Shown piece after piece: positions 1 through 12,152 of a stretch of 64,000 bases of DNA (its first letter is position 1; every line of letters begins with the position of its first letter). This stretch comes from Manduca sexta (taxonomy: Eukaryota; Arthropoda; Insecta; Lepidoptera; Sphingidae), in contig NC_051120.1 in the NCBI RefSeq assembly GCF_014839805.1, positions 11,408,001 through 11,472,000 of the forward strand. The letters are read 5' to 3'. The notes below the pieces were generated by a model. The model was not told the origin of the DNA, made no database searches, and worked only from the letters and a program-made list of their open reading frames with translations. The position numbers and the translations under genes were made by a program.

Positions 1-999
1 TTCGTAGGGTATTTAATATTGAAATAGGCAGTGGCGTAGGGGGGGGGCGGCATTATACGTGAAATAAAACCTTTAAACATGTTAACTATTTAGTAACATG
101 TTAACTATTTAGTAGCGACTAGGGGGGAAACCATGGACATGCACTTCGAGGCAAAAATTCGCCGGAAAAAAATTGCGCAAAAATTATTTTTTTTTGTGGG
201 ACGCCTGGATAGGCTCTACTATACTTACATACCCACATACATATTAATATTAGAATTAGGTAGTAGCCAGTAGGTCTTCCGTATAAGGGAAGGCATCAGA
301 AATAAAATTAATAAATAAAAAATATTTTGTAACACTCAAGGATAACGTGCCTATCTATTAATAAAAACATTAACTTCAAAAAGGAGATGTCCCAAATCGA
401 CCCGTATGTTTACTGTCCATGTTGGTTTCCAACTATACTACTTCCAACAAAGAGTCTTATTTTACCTCTTTATGGCTACATTTAAATTTTCGTCACAAAC
501 GGAATTACACACGGGTGTAGCCGTGGGCAACATATAGTGTATAACAATCGTATGGGTACACAAATCATTCCGATTACCATGTATATCCATTGTAACGAGT
601 TCATGGTTTAATTTAATTTTCCGAACAATGAACAAAGGGAAGCTCGTGGCTCGTAATACGATGTGGTTCGACGCATGTCGCAAAAGAACATTTATTAGTT
701 TGTGGATTTGGATATGTTTGGCGGGGGTTATATTGCAGGGAAATGGGATGTGGGTATTTTGATGGCCTAAATGAGAGGCTCTCAAACTTTTTTTTTCCCA
801 TGGACCCCTCAAAATATTTTGCTGATTCCGGTGGTCTTCTTTTGAGGTTTCGAAGAGAATGTGCATTACAACTACCGAACAGCAATAGTGTGGGGTTATA
901 TTGGAATCACCGTGCCTCTTACGACCCCTATCAATATTATCTGCCTACATTGATATGTGAAGTCAAGCCATTTTAGTACTTTACTATCAAACTAGATAA

Positions 1000-1130
1000 A
1001 TTTTCGTGGACCCCCGGTTACGAATTGTGAACCCCCATTTTATGGTCACACCAAGGTAGACCCCCGTCAAGTCTCCCGTGGACCCATAGGGGTCCATCTA
1101 GACCACTTTGGGAGTCCATGGCCTAAATAG
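1000..1130 (-). mobile_element. hAT-like repeat fragment
   Basis: On the minus strand it reads from a CCCAAAGTGGTC... start to a CACAATTCGTAAC end, and matches 34258-34405 on the plus strand in the same word order. The CCAAAGTGGTCC/GGACCCC ends recall common hAT MITEs. No terminal duplication identified. Confidence 0.4.
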
Positions 1131-1654
1131 AACTGCAAATAAACAAGTGTTATTTATTATAACTCAGTAGTAAATATCAGAAAGAAATAAAGTAAGACTG
1201 AAGATTGTTCAGGCACATTGCTCTCTAGAAATGTCACTCAAAGAGTTATTTGTGAGGTTGTGCCCCCGTGGACCCCACTTGATTACGCACCTGTGTTTCT
1301 ACGCATGAATAGGTTCGCGGGTGCGTCGGAGGTCACCTCAATATGTTAAGGTCTAAAGGCTTTTGTTGCAAACAATACATTCATGTTTCTATAGATATAA
1401 TGTATCTACTATATATACAAAGAATATTGACTATTATTATATTACATTTAGGTCATGTTTGTAAATTAACAAAAAGATATTCGATGCCCGCCGTGGAACA
1501 ATATTTGCGTGAATTGCAAATATTTGTTTATGGTTTAGGTAAATAGAAATAAAGCATTTTCATTCCATTCATGCACAAAGAGTTTTCTAAATAAACATAA
1601 TCAATTTTATAAATTCGTAATTAAAATACTCATACCCGAACTATTAATTTACAG

Positions 1655-1850
1655 AAATAATATCAATTAGCGTGACATTATTAAACTTTTCGGATGACCA
1701 ACATCATAGGCCGCCCCGTGATCACGGCGGCTGCAGTCTTCGAAACGTTGGGAGAAAATTGTAATTTAAAAAACCGCGATAATATTCGTAAAAGAGCTTT
1801 ATTTCAATATCTAACATTCGCTAAAACATAAGAAATCAGTTAGTACAGTG
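1655..1850 (+). repeat. Partial copy of the foldback family at 6975-7292
   Basis: It shares CGGATGA..AACA, CCGTGA, GGCTGC..AGTCTTCGAAACG, AAAAAACCGCGATAA and ACATAAGAAATCA in the same order as 7120-7280, but lacks the inverted left arm. It is more diverged than the intact copy. Confidence 0.6.
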
Positions 1851-2171
1851 AGATTCTTAGTCTAAGAAAAGATCTATAGGGACAACTAGATATTAACAAA
1901 TGATTATTCATTAGCTAGTGAAAGGCTGGTAGGTAAGCTAGGTTAGGGCTGTTATCTTCCTCACCGATGAGGATTGAGACGCGTTCCTTCCTTGATCTTT
2001 ATTAAGATTATATACATCTTTATTATTTCTTCTTTCCTACTAGCCCGAGCTGGCTTCTTTGTTTACTTTATAGTCTTTCATTTATGTCTAATATAAAATA
2101 TCTTTAGTTATATAAGCGACTTTATTTATATAATAAATATTCTCATGTACCTTGACTTATCAAAAGTGCTA

Positions 2172-2466
2172 TTTTACTGGTGGTAGGCCTCTCACATGTC
2201 CGCCTGGGTAGGTACCACCGCATTGCCTATTTCTGCCGCCAAGCAACAGTGTGTAGTCATTGTTGCATGCCTGTTTGAAGGACATTGTAGCCAGTGTAAC
2301 TACTGGACATAATGAGACTTAACATTTCACGTCTCAGGATGGCGAGCGCAGTGGAATACCAAACCATATTTTGCATTTTTAAGGTGTTTCTACTGTTTAT
2401 GGGCGGTCGTATCGCTTACCATCATACGAACGGCAAGGTCGTCTCGTCATTCACAGCAATAAAAAA
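2172..2466 (+). repeat. Lepidopteran interspersed repeat, family A
   Basis: Starts with CTGGTGGTAGG, contains GGGTAGGTACCACCGCA, GTAGCCAGTGTAACTACTGG and TTTATGGGCGGTCGTATCGC, and ends in CAATAAAAAAA. Other copies are at 11038-11345, 11965-12152 and, split, 42832-44592. The 3' A-rich end suggests retroposition; the parent element is not identified. Confidence 0.7.
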
Positions 2467-2525
2467 AGTGTAACTATGTTCACCTACGTGGTGAATAAAG
2501 CATTTTATTTTTATTCTTATTACAG

Positions 2526-5500
2526 GTGGTGGAGCCAATCAACCGTCTGCTGGAGTCGGTGCCGTTCGACTGCGTGTTCTACTCGCTGGACTGGCACCCG
2601 CCAGACCACGTCTCCTTCATCGACAATGTCCACATGCGGGAATTGCATCCGTCCAGCCCGGTGAGTGAGGGTGCAGCCTACACTATTACAACACCTACAT
2701 TATATAGATAACTCCAGTTTAGAGGGATTCAGAGGTTTCTTCGTTTGAAAACTAACACGTTCGGTTTATCACTACATAGTATAAAACAAAGTCGCTTTCT
2801 CTGTCCCTATGTGTGCTTAAATCTTTAAAACTACGCAACGGATTTTGATGCGGTTTTTTTAATAGATAGAGTGATTCAAGAGGAAGGTTTATATGTATAA
2901 TAACATCCATTAAATAGTGGAGATATATTGCACCCGTGCGAAGCCGGGGCGGGTCGCTAGTTAAATATAAATCGGAGTTTATTATTAGTTGTGTTCGTAT
3001 GGATGTAGCTATATAATGTAGGCGTTGTAATAGTGTAGGCTACAAGGGTTTACAAGTGATGACTAATGTTTGTGAGACCTAGAGGATGCAGAAATTAGCT
3101 GGAGGCAAGCCACTTCTGATAGACTAGTCTGGTAATCTTTAGAGGCCTATTGCAGCAGTGGACTTCCAAAGGAACATCATTGTTTTAAGATTTTTTTTAT
3201 GTGGTCGGCAAAGTGACCCCCTGCACCTAATGGTAAGTGGATTGGGGTCAAATGGAGTGTCGACTGACGAGAGAAGATTAACCCTTGACAGTCGACACAA
3301 TTATGCCGGCATGTTGGAACTGGATATACACAGGCTGATCCCGGAACGCGAGACACTTACGTGGGCCACTATGGCGGGTTTAAACACCTTACGTTGGTTG
3401 CTATCCGGGCGGATATAAATTATATCCTACCACCAGCAAACCCGATGATAAGAGTGTTTTTATACTTGGTAAAGTGCATGTACTGATATACAGGCAACAA
3501 AGGATGTTTCACGTCTCGAGTATAAAAAATTAATGCACACTCTAATTGAATAAAGTCCGACCCTAGCACGCAGTTCTTAGTGTTTTCTATAGTATATCAT
3601 ATATTTTGTATATCCTATAAATACCGGCAATAGACCCAAACTTCTTTTAAAGCATTGCGGTTCCAAAAGACGCCATAAGCCACAAGACAATAAAAAAATG
3701 CCGTAAAAACCCATTAAAGTGGTATCTTCGTTCTTGAGCCCGCGATCGATGGCGCTTAAATCACTCGTCGGTATGCCGATAAAAATGTGAAGAGGTTTTA
3801 ATTTGAACTTGCGCTCGATGCGGCCCCTATGTGGGTCGCGAGGGGGTTCCGTTACTGTCCGCGCTCACGGCATCGGTATTTCGCACAGGGATGGATTTGC
3901 TAATGGGTATTTTGACCCCCTTTTTTAGTAAATAAATATACATATAAAATATTTAACTTTACGGAAATATTTTTCGTTTGAACAGTATATGAATCGAAAT
4001 ATAAAGCAATAACGTCTTAATTTGCCGTAAATTAAATAAAATTAATTGTAAAGTGTAATAGAGTTTAGTACCTTAACGCCAAAAATAGATATCGCGTTAC
4101 ATACCGAGTCAAATTCAGCTACGGGGGCCATAGACCACCTATTAATAATTCTGAATCCGGCCCCTGAATACAGGAACGTTGAAATTCGGCAACAATTGCG
4201 TCAAACGACGAACCGATGTCGCATAGAATGTTTGCAGTAACAATCAACTACCGGCTCTATGGGGTTATGGTAATTGATAATAGAGCTGAAATAGGCCTTT
4301 TGGGTCTTCCGAGGAATGTAAGGATCGGCGAAACTGAGCTAATAATAATTTTGTATTTACGATTACGTTGTTGAGGTTTAAAGCTTAGTTATAACGGGGT
4401 GAAGGCGATGAGGTAAGCAGACAAATTCGGTATTTCACCAATTTTAGCTAATTTTCCAACTCATGATTTGATTGCTGTTCGTACGAAGCTATTTGAAGCA
4501 TTTATGTGTGACATGGTAGTCTATTTTTTATTTTAAAACAATTTAATTCTAGTACGTTGGCGGTAGGATGTTTGTTGCAACCCGGATAGCGCCAACTATA
4601 TATTACACGTAAAACGTACCATAGTGGTTCAACAAGTTCAGATCCATACGTGTGTCGCATTCTGAATTCAGCCTATGGTATTAACAGACCTGCATAATTG
4701 TGGCGACTGGCGAGGTATAGACATCTCTCATCAGTCGCAGTGACGTGGAGGGGAAGGGGGGGACTTCACTGTTAGGTAGGCGACAAAATGCATAAAATAA
4801 TAATAATAATATCAGCCCTGTATTATATACTTGCCCACTGCTGAGCACAGGCCTCCTCTACTACAGAGAGGGGATTAGGCCTTAGTCCACCACGCTGGCC
4901 TAGTGCGGATTGGTAGACTTCATACACCTTCCAAATTCTTATAGAGAACTTCTCACATGTGCAGGTTTCCTCACGATGTTTTCCTTCACCGTTAAAGCGA
5001 ACGATAAATTCACAAAGAATACACACATGATTTTAGAAAAGTCAGAGTTGTGTGCCCTTGGGATTTGGACCTGTGGACATTCGTCTTGGCAGTCCATTCC
5101 ACACCCAACTAGGCTATTGCCGTTTCATAAAACAAGATTAATCGACACCCTTACTATATACCACTACAATTACCATCATGTCCAGTGTTACTTCGTCGTG
5201 TCTGATAATCTACATTATTTTTGGTCCAGGTGTCAGCGGACAAGGCGGCGGCGTACGACACGGTGATATTCGCGGGCCCGCCGCCCATGAAGCAGCGCCT
5301 GTGGCCGCGACACTGCGTGCAGGACACCTGGGGCGCCGAGCTGCACAAGGACCTCAAGGTAAACGGCACCAAACATGAGCACTAGTGGAATAGTGGTGGG
5401 GGCGAGCTGGTGTGTTGAAATATTGGTAAAGTAGTTGTATGTATTTACGTATATTCTATAGACACGAACGTCAATAACTATTTGTTTTAAATCTGGAGTT

Positions 5501-8500
5501 AGATCTAAAGTTAGCCGCAGCGATAAAACATCAATCGTCGTCTAACGAAACTTTAAATATGTAGTGTTAAACCGCTTTAGAGTAAATTTAAAATGGCAAC
5601 CGATACCGGATTGCAGTACACTTCAGTTGAACACAGTGAGTGTTTGGAACGCCAGATCTAGTACGTAGTACATATATATCGACGAGTTGCATGGCATATG
5701 TAAGCCAATAGATAACGAGCATCGACTGTCGAAACAATCACGTAACACATTTGTGCTCACGACTCGTGCCTCTATCGGTAATGTCTAGTTTTATTACCTA
5801 TGGCGGCCTTAAATGACGCGAGGCCCCAGGCGAAAGCAAATAAAAAAATATCTGAGGCCCATCAAGGCAGGGCAAAAAAATTCCTGGGTTTAAGTTTCGT
5901 CGATATCGTAAAAAATAATCTCCAACGCACCGCGCGAGGCCCGGGCGGTTGCAGAATCGCCTCCCCCCAAGGCCGCCTCTGCTTATTACTAGATATGTAA
6001 GTGGGAATGATGGGGCAGCCCACCAATCACTGAGCCACCTAATGTTAATTAATAATTTCCGTCATCCGTAAACACACAGTACCTGAATGGTGATTACACA
6101 TGGAGGTTTGGGCTCACACTCACTCGTTCTGTTCCATTAAGGAATAGGTAATATGGAGCTCACGTTAAGATGCGCAAGAGCAAGCTAACACTTCACCTTG
6201 TGAAAACGGCTAAATAATAATAAGAAGTATCTGTTACTTGTACAGATAGTGGAAGGCGCCGTGAAGGTGTACAAGGGCACCAACCCGGACGTGGACTCGT
6301 ACTCGGTGTTCTGGGACAACAAGAAGCTCACCGACACCAGCCTCAGCACACAGCTGCGCATGCGCGGCGCCACCGACATATACATCTGCGGCCTCGCGTA
6401 CGACGTCTGCGTTGGTATGTATTACTGTATTTTATTAAACAAACACATCACGCATTTATCCCCGAATGGGTATGCAGGGGTGCAACCAGGGCAACCGCTT
6501 TTCGCCAAGAGTGTTCCGTCCCATGATGTGATAGGAGGCGATGGGATACAAATTGTATACTCTGGGCTTGATACTGAGCAGAAAAACCCAAATATCACAT
6601 TGCCTGACCCGGAAATTGAACCTGAGATGTCAGCACTGCAGTCGTGTCGTAATACAACTACTCCACTGAGTTAGTCAAGATTTGCCTTTCAAAATACAAT
6701 AATCAACTTGAAACAATAGTCGACGATTGTAAGACTAGTTGACACAGGGCTGATATATTCAAATTTGAGTTTATATATAAATATCTTTTAATATACTTTT
6801 AATGCCCTTCTAGCACCTGGCCATGCGTTATAAAAATAAATTTTTTACCACATAGGCGAACTGAGTTGCACTTTGACAGATTAAAGAACATAATAATAAT
6901 GAATAATTAAATAAAATAACAAAATAAATCATAATGTTATAGTGTCATTTTGACTCTACGTTACTAAATTAAACCACATACTCGTCGAAATAAAACTAAA
7001 AACTATTTAACGGATTTTATCGCGGTTTTTTATATTATTATTTTCTCCCGACGTTTCGAAGACTTTGCAGCCTTCATGTATATTCGAAAAATGTAGGTAG
7101 ATATTGTAACTTTGACTTTACGGATGAACAACACCTCAGTCCCCCCCGTGACCATGAAGGCTGCAAAGTCTTCGAAACGTCGGGAGAAAATAATAATATA
7201 AAAAACCGCGATAAAATCCGTTAAATAGTTTTTAGTTTTATTTCAATGTCTAATATTCGCGTAAACATAAGAAATCATTACACATACTCGTCTTCACTTT
7301 AGCCGACACTGTGCTAAAAATCATCCATTATTAAGTAATATTTTGAAAAAGCCTGGTTTTAGTTTTCTGATTTTTTTATCATTTTGTAGTTTAATGCGAA
7401 TATGGCGCGTGCGTGGGTGTATTTCTGACTGAAAGTATGATGTCGCTGCAACGAATTCTCTTAGAGTAGTAGTAGTGGCTTTAGGGCGAATAAAATTAAA
7501 ATTACTTTTTTTAATATTTATTTTGTTCGGAACTTACACTTTTTTATTTTACATCAAAGGCTCTAGTAACTTATTGTAAAGCGTTATTTCCAAGTAGGTA
7601 AGCATGTGGTTTCATTTTGTAACGCGATGTCAAAATGACTGTAGAAAGAAGCAGTTTGGGGAAGAAAAGATTCTTATTTTATGAAACGGATCAGTTATTT
7701 CGGTTGTAGTGGTATGTAGTGTGTGTGTTGTGTGCAGGCGCGACGATCGCGGACGCGCTGGCCATCGGGTACCGCGCCGTGCTGGTGGAGGACGCGTCCC
7801 GCGGCGTCGACCTCGCCGACATCCTCCGCACGCAGCACGCCATCCGCGACCACCACGGCGTCATCGTCAACTCCGACGAGGTGGGCAGCTTTTGCACTCA
7901 TCCCGTCCTAATTTGGGGTGGAAGCGATCTATTTGCAGGGTGTTCAGATTACTTTTCGTCTATCGTCTAGGATAGATGTATAAAATTTTTACACAAATTC
8001 AATTGTGACATGATTATAACATGATTCTATCAGTAAAAAAGTATTTTTAGTAAAAATGTCAATCAACCCGAAAGATAAATAAATTGTTGTCTTTTCTAAT
8101 TGCCAACATAAAAAAATTCACTTCACACATTCAAATCACATTTTCCAGCAATCAAAATTAACATAGGACCTTATACTGAGTTAGTGATATTGTGTGGACA
8201 TGTTACCTACAAAAGGACAAGAAAATTTACAAGATGAGGAATTTTTATAATTCCATAGCCTGTAAAAACTCAACACCCAAGCTGCTGCCTCAACCCGTTT
8301 TTTGTGCAAGGACCCAAAACTCCAATGATGAATCAAAACTCTTCTTATATCTTCCAATTATGCTATGACATGTCAACATCAATTATCAGAATAAGGTGAA
8401 ATAAAATTAAGACGCCATTGGAAATTTCTGTAATTCGTAACCTCATAATCAGACTCAAGAATTATAAAAGTATGTCTCCAATTTACAGGTGTTGGCCATG

Positions 8501-8587
8501 GTGGAAGGGAGGGACAGACGGCCTGAACTCGGATACAAGCTCGCCATGGAACTGAAGAGGGCCATGGACGACAAGGAGAGCAACTAA
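2526..8587 (+). CDS. Naam: Nicotinamidase, 3' part (five exons; 5' exons lie left of the window)
   Basis: Hydrolyses nicotinamide to nicotinic acid and ammonia, feeding the Preiss-Handler NAD salvage route; isochorismatase-like fold. Exons 2526-2660, 5230-5358, 6246-6414, 7738-7880 and 8489-8587 join with matching phases into 224 residues plus TAA. Counting from the first visible residue, the metal-site motif DWHPPDH is at 22-28 (Asp22, His24, His28). The GPPPMKQRLWPRHCVQDTWG block follows. Lys98 lies in VYKGTNPDVDS, and the nucleophile Cys143 in CGLAYDVCVG: the Asp/Lys/Cys set of the family. The end resembles insect Naam (GRDRRPELGYKLAMELK). The N-terminal Asp motif and the EF-hand region of fly Naam must be upstream. 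All junctions are GT-AG. Exons are GC-rich while introns are AT-rich and repeat-laden. Identity is clear; only completeness is uncertain. Confidence 0.93.
2778..2965 (+). mobile_element. Helitron-like non-autonomous repeat
   Basis: Starts at a TATAAAACAAAGTCGC word and ends with a GC-rich element then CTAGTT. Shares this layout with copies at 17920, 20910, 38190 and 41371. The 3' hairpin is degraded here. Confidence 0.45.
3208..3440 (+). repeat. Interspersed repeat, family D
   Basis: Contains TGGTAAGTGGA, GTCGACTGACGAG, CAGGCTGATCCCGGAACGC and TTACGTGGGCCACTATGGCG. The same words in the same order occur at 46395-46600, with a partial copy at 11600-11785. Confidence 0.65.
4800..5128 (-). mobile_element. 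tRNA-derived SINE, family B, copy 1
   Basis: Reading on the minus strand, it starts CAATAGCCTAGTTGGGTGTG (pol III A box) and ends in AGGGCTGATATTATTATTATT. The AGTCCACCACGCTGGCC and CTTAGTCC words are shared with three other copies at 18200, 26285 and 49363. Confidence 0.8.
5437..5695 (+). repeat. Interspersed repeat, family E, copy 1
   Basis: Shares long blocks with 34648-34890 (TATTCTATAGACACGAACGT, AACATCAATCGTCGTCTAAC, ATACCGGATTGCAG) and, inverted, with 38865-39190. About 250 bp. Likely a DNA-transposon derivative; the class is unproven. Confidence 0.6.
6442..6672 (-). mobile_element. tRNA-derived SINE, family C, copy 1
   Basis: On the minus strand it runs from a degenerate A box (GGAGTAGTTGTATTACG) through a B-box-like GGTTCAATTTCCGG to CATGGGACGGAACAC and TGCATACCC. 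It lies in the third intron of the nicotinamidase. Other copies at 19118, 30520 and 39690. Confidence 0.7.
6975..7292. mobile_element. Perfect 92-bp foldback element with 12-bp flanking duplication
   Basis: Arms 6987-7078 and 7153-7244 are perfect reverse complements (92/92 by eye), separated by 74 bp. A 36-bp tail follows the right arm. The element is flanked by the direct repeat CACATACTCGTC at 6975-6986 and 7281-7292, which looks like a target-site duplication. It lies in a nicotinamidase intron. A diverged half copy is at 1655-1850. Confidence 0.85.
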
Positions 8588-8764
8588 CATGCCAGTAGTA
8601 CACAAGTAGCTAGACTTCATAGAAAGCAGATTCCAGAATTCATATTATTTGCTTGTAGATTTCCGAATTTAATCTATGCGATATACCAATTATCATTTAT
8701 TTCAGATTTGGGCTGGAACTAAATCTACGTGATATACCTTTTGAAACCAGTGTATAACGGCCGT

Positions 8765-8912
8765 GGTCAATAAATTCCAATCCGTTTTTCAATCCATCGC
8801 CTAAATGAACCAATCAGATCAAAGTATTTTTGACAAGCTCACAAATGACTTATTGTGATTGGTTAATTTTCATAATCAGATCGATTAAGATTGGGGTTCT
8901 CAAAAAGTCGTA
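8765..8912. mobile_element. Palindromic MITE, family F
   Basis: Inner inverted words AAATGAACCAATCA and TGATTGGTTAATTTT flank a short centre, with AATCC/GATTGGGGTT at the ends. A second copy with the same palindrome is at 40590-40750. Confidence 0.55.
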
Positions 8913-9369
8913 GAAGTACTTAAATGTTGTGATAATGAAGCGATGTTTACTTAATTAGTTATTAATTTTAGCATTTACTATGAGCACTTATTCTTCTCAA
9001 AGGACAACTTGCCAGATAATTTGCCACTTAATCTCAAAGTAGTTGCACTATTTTAATTATTATAATACATTATTACAATGTATATTAAATCTGAAATTGT
9101 TTACAATCGGTTAAGTTTTATTGTTATACGATTATCAATGCTATGACGTATATAATAGCATATTGTTTTGTGTAAAAATTATCTGCATATTATGCAAGAT
9201 TGTTTTTTTTTTTTATTTATAAAAACGAATTGTAACAAGTACAAATTGTGTGACAAATTAAATGTCGATAAACTATTTTAAAACAAAGTTACTAGACAAG
9301 TAATCTCAAATGTTTTCCTATTAATGACAAATGTTTCAAATTTATATTTATTTTTAGTTATAGATAAGT

Positions 9370-9575
9370 TATTTAGGGGGGCTATTCCGTCTATGGGGGT
9401 AAATTCGTCTTTTTGCAATTACCGGCGTTCTTATCGAAGGACAGCTTTGGTAGCCGTATACATAACAAGAGTATTTATTGACTCTTACCTATTCAGCTTT
9501 CGAAGTTGTCCTTCGTAAAGAAAGCCCGTAATTACTAAAAGACGGATATACCACCGTAGACGGCATAGGCCCCCT
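9370..9575. mobile_element. Long-TIR MITE, family G, copy 1
   Basis: Left end AGGGGGGCTATTCCGTCTAT and the right end, reverse-complemented, AGGGGGCCTATGCCGTCTAC belong to imperfect terminal inverted repeats of about 72 bp that meet at GAAGGACAGCTT / AAGTTGTCCTTC. Confidence 0.7.
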
Positions 9576-10335
9576 GACTTTTTAATTTTTATTTATTGAC
9601 TTAAATACAAAGTAGGTTTTTAATTTAATTTATTCTTGCTAACTTCAGATTTGCCATGGGTTTTTTTTATTATTTAAAGGAACTTCATCAGTGTGACAAT
9701 GTGGTCCTGTAGTTGTTCCAAAATAAATACTTATAACAAAATTTACATATAATAGCCCTCAACTAATATAAACTATTTTGTTCTTCTATTACACTATTTA
9801 TAAAATACCTTAATTGGACCCAGATATGCCAAAATGTACTAACTCACACTACTCTTAATGTATGCAACCGAAATAATGGAGGGAACCGTTTCAAATGGCG
9901 ACATTGCCTGCATGTAAATGAAGTCCGTTACTAATGAACATTTATTCAGTGATTAATGTAATTAATGACTTATATCTAATTGTCGAATTGTTTAAGAATA
10001 TGGTTCAAATAATAAAAGTACATACAAAAATAAGTTAATATTTGACACGCTATTATCTAAATGTGATAATTTAGTGTGCAGCGAAACGTGATATATATTT
10101 ATATGACAAAAAAAAGTGTAAATATTCAAAAAAAAATTTATGCGTAATAAAATCCAGCTCTAACAAATAACAATCCATAAATGTTGTTTTAATAATAGTT
10201 TGAACATTTTGGCATAACTCGGTCCTATAATGGATACACAGTAATTTATTATCCAATGTTTCCATAAAAGCAACATTGACTTGCAACTTTATTAGTGTCT
10301 TAATCCTAAAGTTGTAGTTCAGTTAACCATAGAAT

Positions 10336-10436
10336 GTTAGCACATCTCTCTATCGCTTTCTCTTTCTCCCTTTTCCTCTCTCTTTCTATCTCTCTCACTC
10401 TCTCTTTCTTTCTCTCTATTCCTCTAGCACATTACA
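10336..10436 (+). repeat. CT-rich microsatellite
   Basis: About 90 bp of nearly pure pyrimidine (CTCTCT/TTTCTC) flanked by AGCACAT on both sides. Confidence 0.9.
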
Positions 10437-11037
10437 TTCCTTTTAGATTTTAACGGGGTACCTTTAGATGTATTTATACTAGTTGTGAAAATATTTACAA
10501 ATCTTTCAGTATTTATTTCGGGTAAAAAGTCTGAAAATATATATCTGGTTAGACCATTCCGGAATTTTACACTTATTTTATTGAATAAATTGTGAAATTG
10601 TTATGTATTTAAACAAGTTATATTTAGTCCAGTGATAAGAACCACATAAATGGTGTAAATTGAATCTTATGTTACAATCTTTATTGATGTTCAAATATTG
10701 TATATTTCTTGTGATTGTTGGTTTTGGATTGTTAACTCTGAATTTTGAATGAAGATTTTAAATCATTTTTATTTTTTATTGCATAATTAATTATCCTTTC
10801 AAATAGAATCAAATGACTATAAAATGTATGTTTTAGTCTCTACATATGCAATAAAGTTTTCATGAAAAATATGAATCCAAAATGATACTGATTGTTGTGA
10901 AAACATTAGCGAGTATGATTTAGTACGCGCGTAGTGAGAGCTATGTTCCTTTAGTGCACTCTAGCAAATAAATAAGATATAAATGATTATTTTTTATTAA
11001 TATCTACCTTTTAGATGTTAAACTGCTCTTTGAAACC

Positions 11038-11345
11038 TTATACTACTGGTGGTAGTTCTCTCATATGTGAGAGTCCGCTTGGGTAGGTACCACCGCAATG
11101 CCTATTTCTGCCGCCAAGCAGCAATGTGTAGTCACTGTTGTGTTTCGGTTTGAAGGACATTGTAGCCAGTTTAACTACTGGACATAATGAGACTTAACAT
11201 CTCACGTCTCAGGATGGCGAGTGCAGTGGAATACCAAACAATACTTTGTAATTCAAGGTATAGGATAGTGTTTCTAATGTTTATGGGCGGTCATATCGCT
11301 TACCATCAGGCGAATAGCATTAACATCATTCAAAGCAATAAAAAA
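11038..11345 (+). repeat. Interspersed repeat, family A, copy 2
   Basis: Same word order as 2172-2466, from CTACTGGTGGTAG to AAAGCAATAAAAAAAA. It abuts the second family G MITE. Confidence 0.75.
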
Positions 11346-11565
11346 AAATATATAGGGAGGGGCCCCTTTTCCCTTTTTTTTTTCCATTACGAGCATTCCA
11401 TTCAAAGGACAGCTTCTATAGTTGTATAAGTAATAAGTAAATGTATAAGTAATAGTCGAAATATCCCCAATTTATCAATCCGGCCATCAAATCCGTCCTT
11501 GGATAAGAACGCCCGTGATTGCAAAAAGACGGATATACCCCCGCAGACGGAATAAGGCCCCCTAA
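11342..11565. mobile_element. Long-TIR MITE, family G, copy 2
   Basis: Right end reverse-complemented reads AGGGGGCCTTATTCCGTCTG and shares AAAGACGGATATACC with copy 1; the left arm is more diverged. Confidence 0.6.
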
Positions 11566-11599
11566 TCTTATTCATAAATTCATTTAGTGACTTAGGAAC

Positions 11600-11785
11600 C
11601 TGTTCGGCAAAATAGCACTGCTGCATCTATGGTAAGTAGAATGGGGTTCAGAATGTCGACTCACGAGAAATGAGTCTCCAGTCGATACAATTATGCCGGC
11701 CAACTTGAATGACACTGTCAGACAAAACAAAATCATATTGGAAGGTATTCTAGTTATGGATACCAAAAGCCGTTGGTCAAAATAA
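11600..11785 (+). repeat. Interspersed repeat, family D, partial
   Basis: Shares TATGGTAAGTAGA, GTCGACTCACGAG and CAATTATGCCGGC with the copy at 3208; the distal half is replaced by unrelated sequence. Confidence 0.5.
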
Positions 11786-11964
11786 ACAAAGAATAATAAA
11801 ACGTGAAATATTTATTTTAATACAAACACCATTTCTTAAATCTACAATAACAGCCGTTTATTTAAACCTAACACTTGAGCAATGTATTGTGACTCATGTG
11901 CATTTATTTTACTAATGCTGTTTAAAAAAAGGCACCACAATAAAAATGAAAACATAGAAAACAT

Positions 11965-12152
11965 ACATATTGTAGCCAGTGTAACTACTGAACATAAGAC
12001 AACATCTCACGTCTCAGGATGACGTGCGCAATGGAATACCAAACAATACTTTGTAATTCAAGGAGTTAGATGGTTTTTCTGCTGTTTATGGGTCGTATCG
12101 CTTACCATCAGGCGAACGGTAAGCTCGTCTCGTCATTCAAAGCAATAAAAAA
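11965..12152 (+). repeat. Interspersed repeat, family A, 5'-truncated copy
   Basis: Begins at ATTGTAGCCAGTGTAACTAC and ends AAAGCAATAAAAAAAA. 5' truncation with an intact A-rich 3' end fits target-primed retroposition. Confidence 0.7.

Larger units (their letters stand above)
1..2525. other. Upstream intron of the nicotinamidase gene (inferred)
   Basis: The first recognisable nicotinamidase exon starts at 2526 after a TTACAG acceptor and opens in mid-protein, so this stretch is most likely intron. I see no exon in it. It holds a hAT-like fragment near 1000-1130, half of a foldback repeat near 1655-1850 and a lepidopteran interspersed repeat at 2172-2466. Short open frames near 462-976 lack any recognisable domain. 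Confidence 0.5.

Noticed and set aside
743..976. 77-codon frame near the left edge
   Set aside because: No domain or splice context; overlaps open frames on the other strand, as expected for low-stop repeat sequence.
6249..6674. 141-codon frame extending nicotinamidase exon 3
   Set aside because: The GTATGT donor at 6415 and protein alignment end the exon; the rest reads into a SINE.
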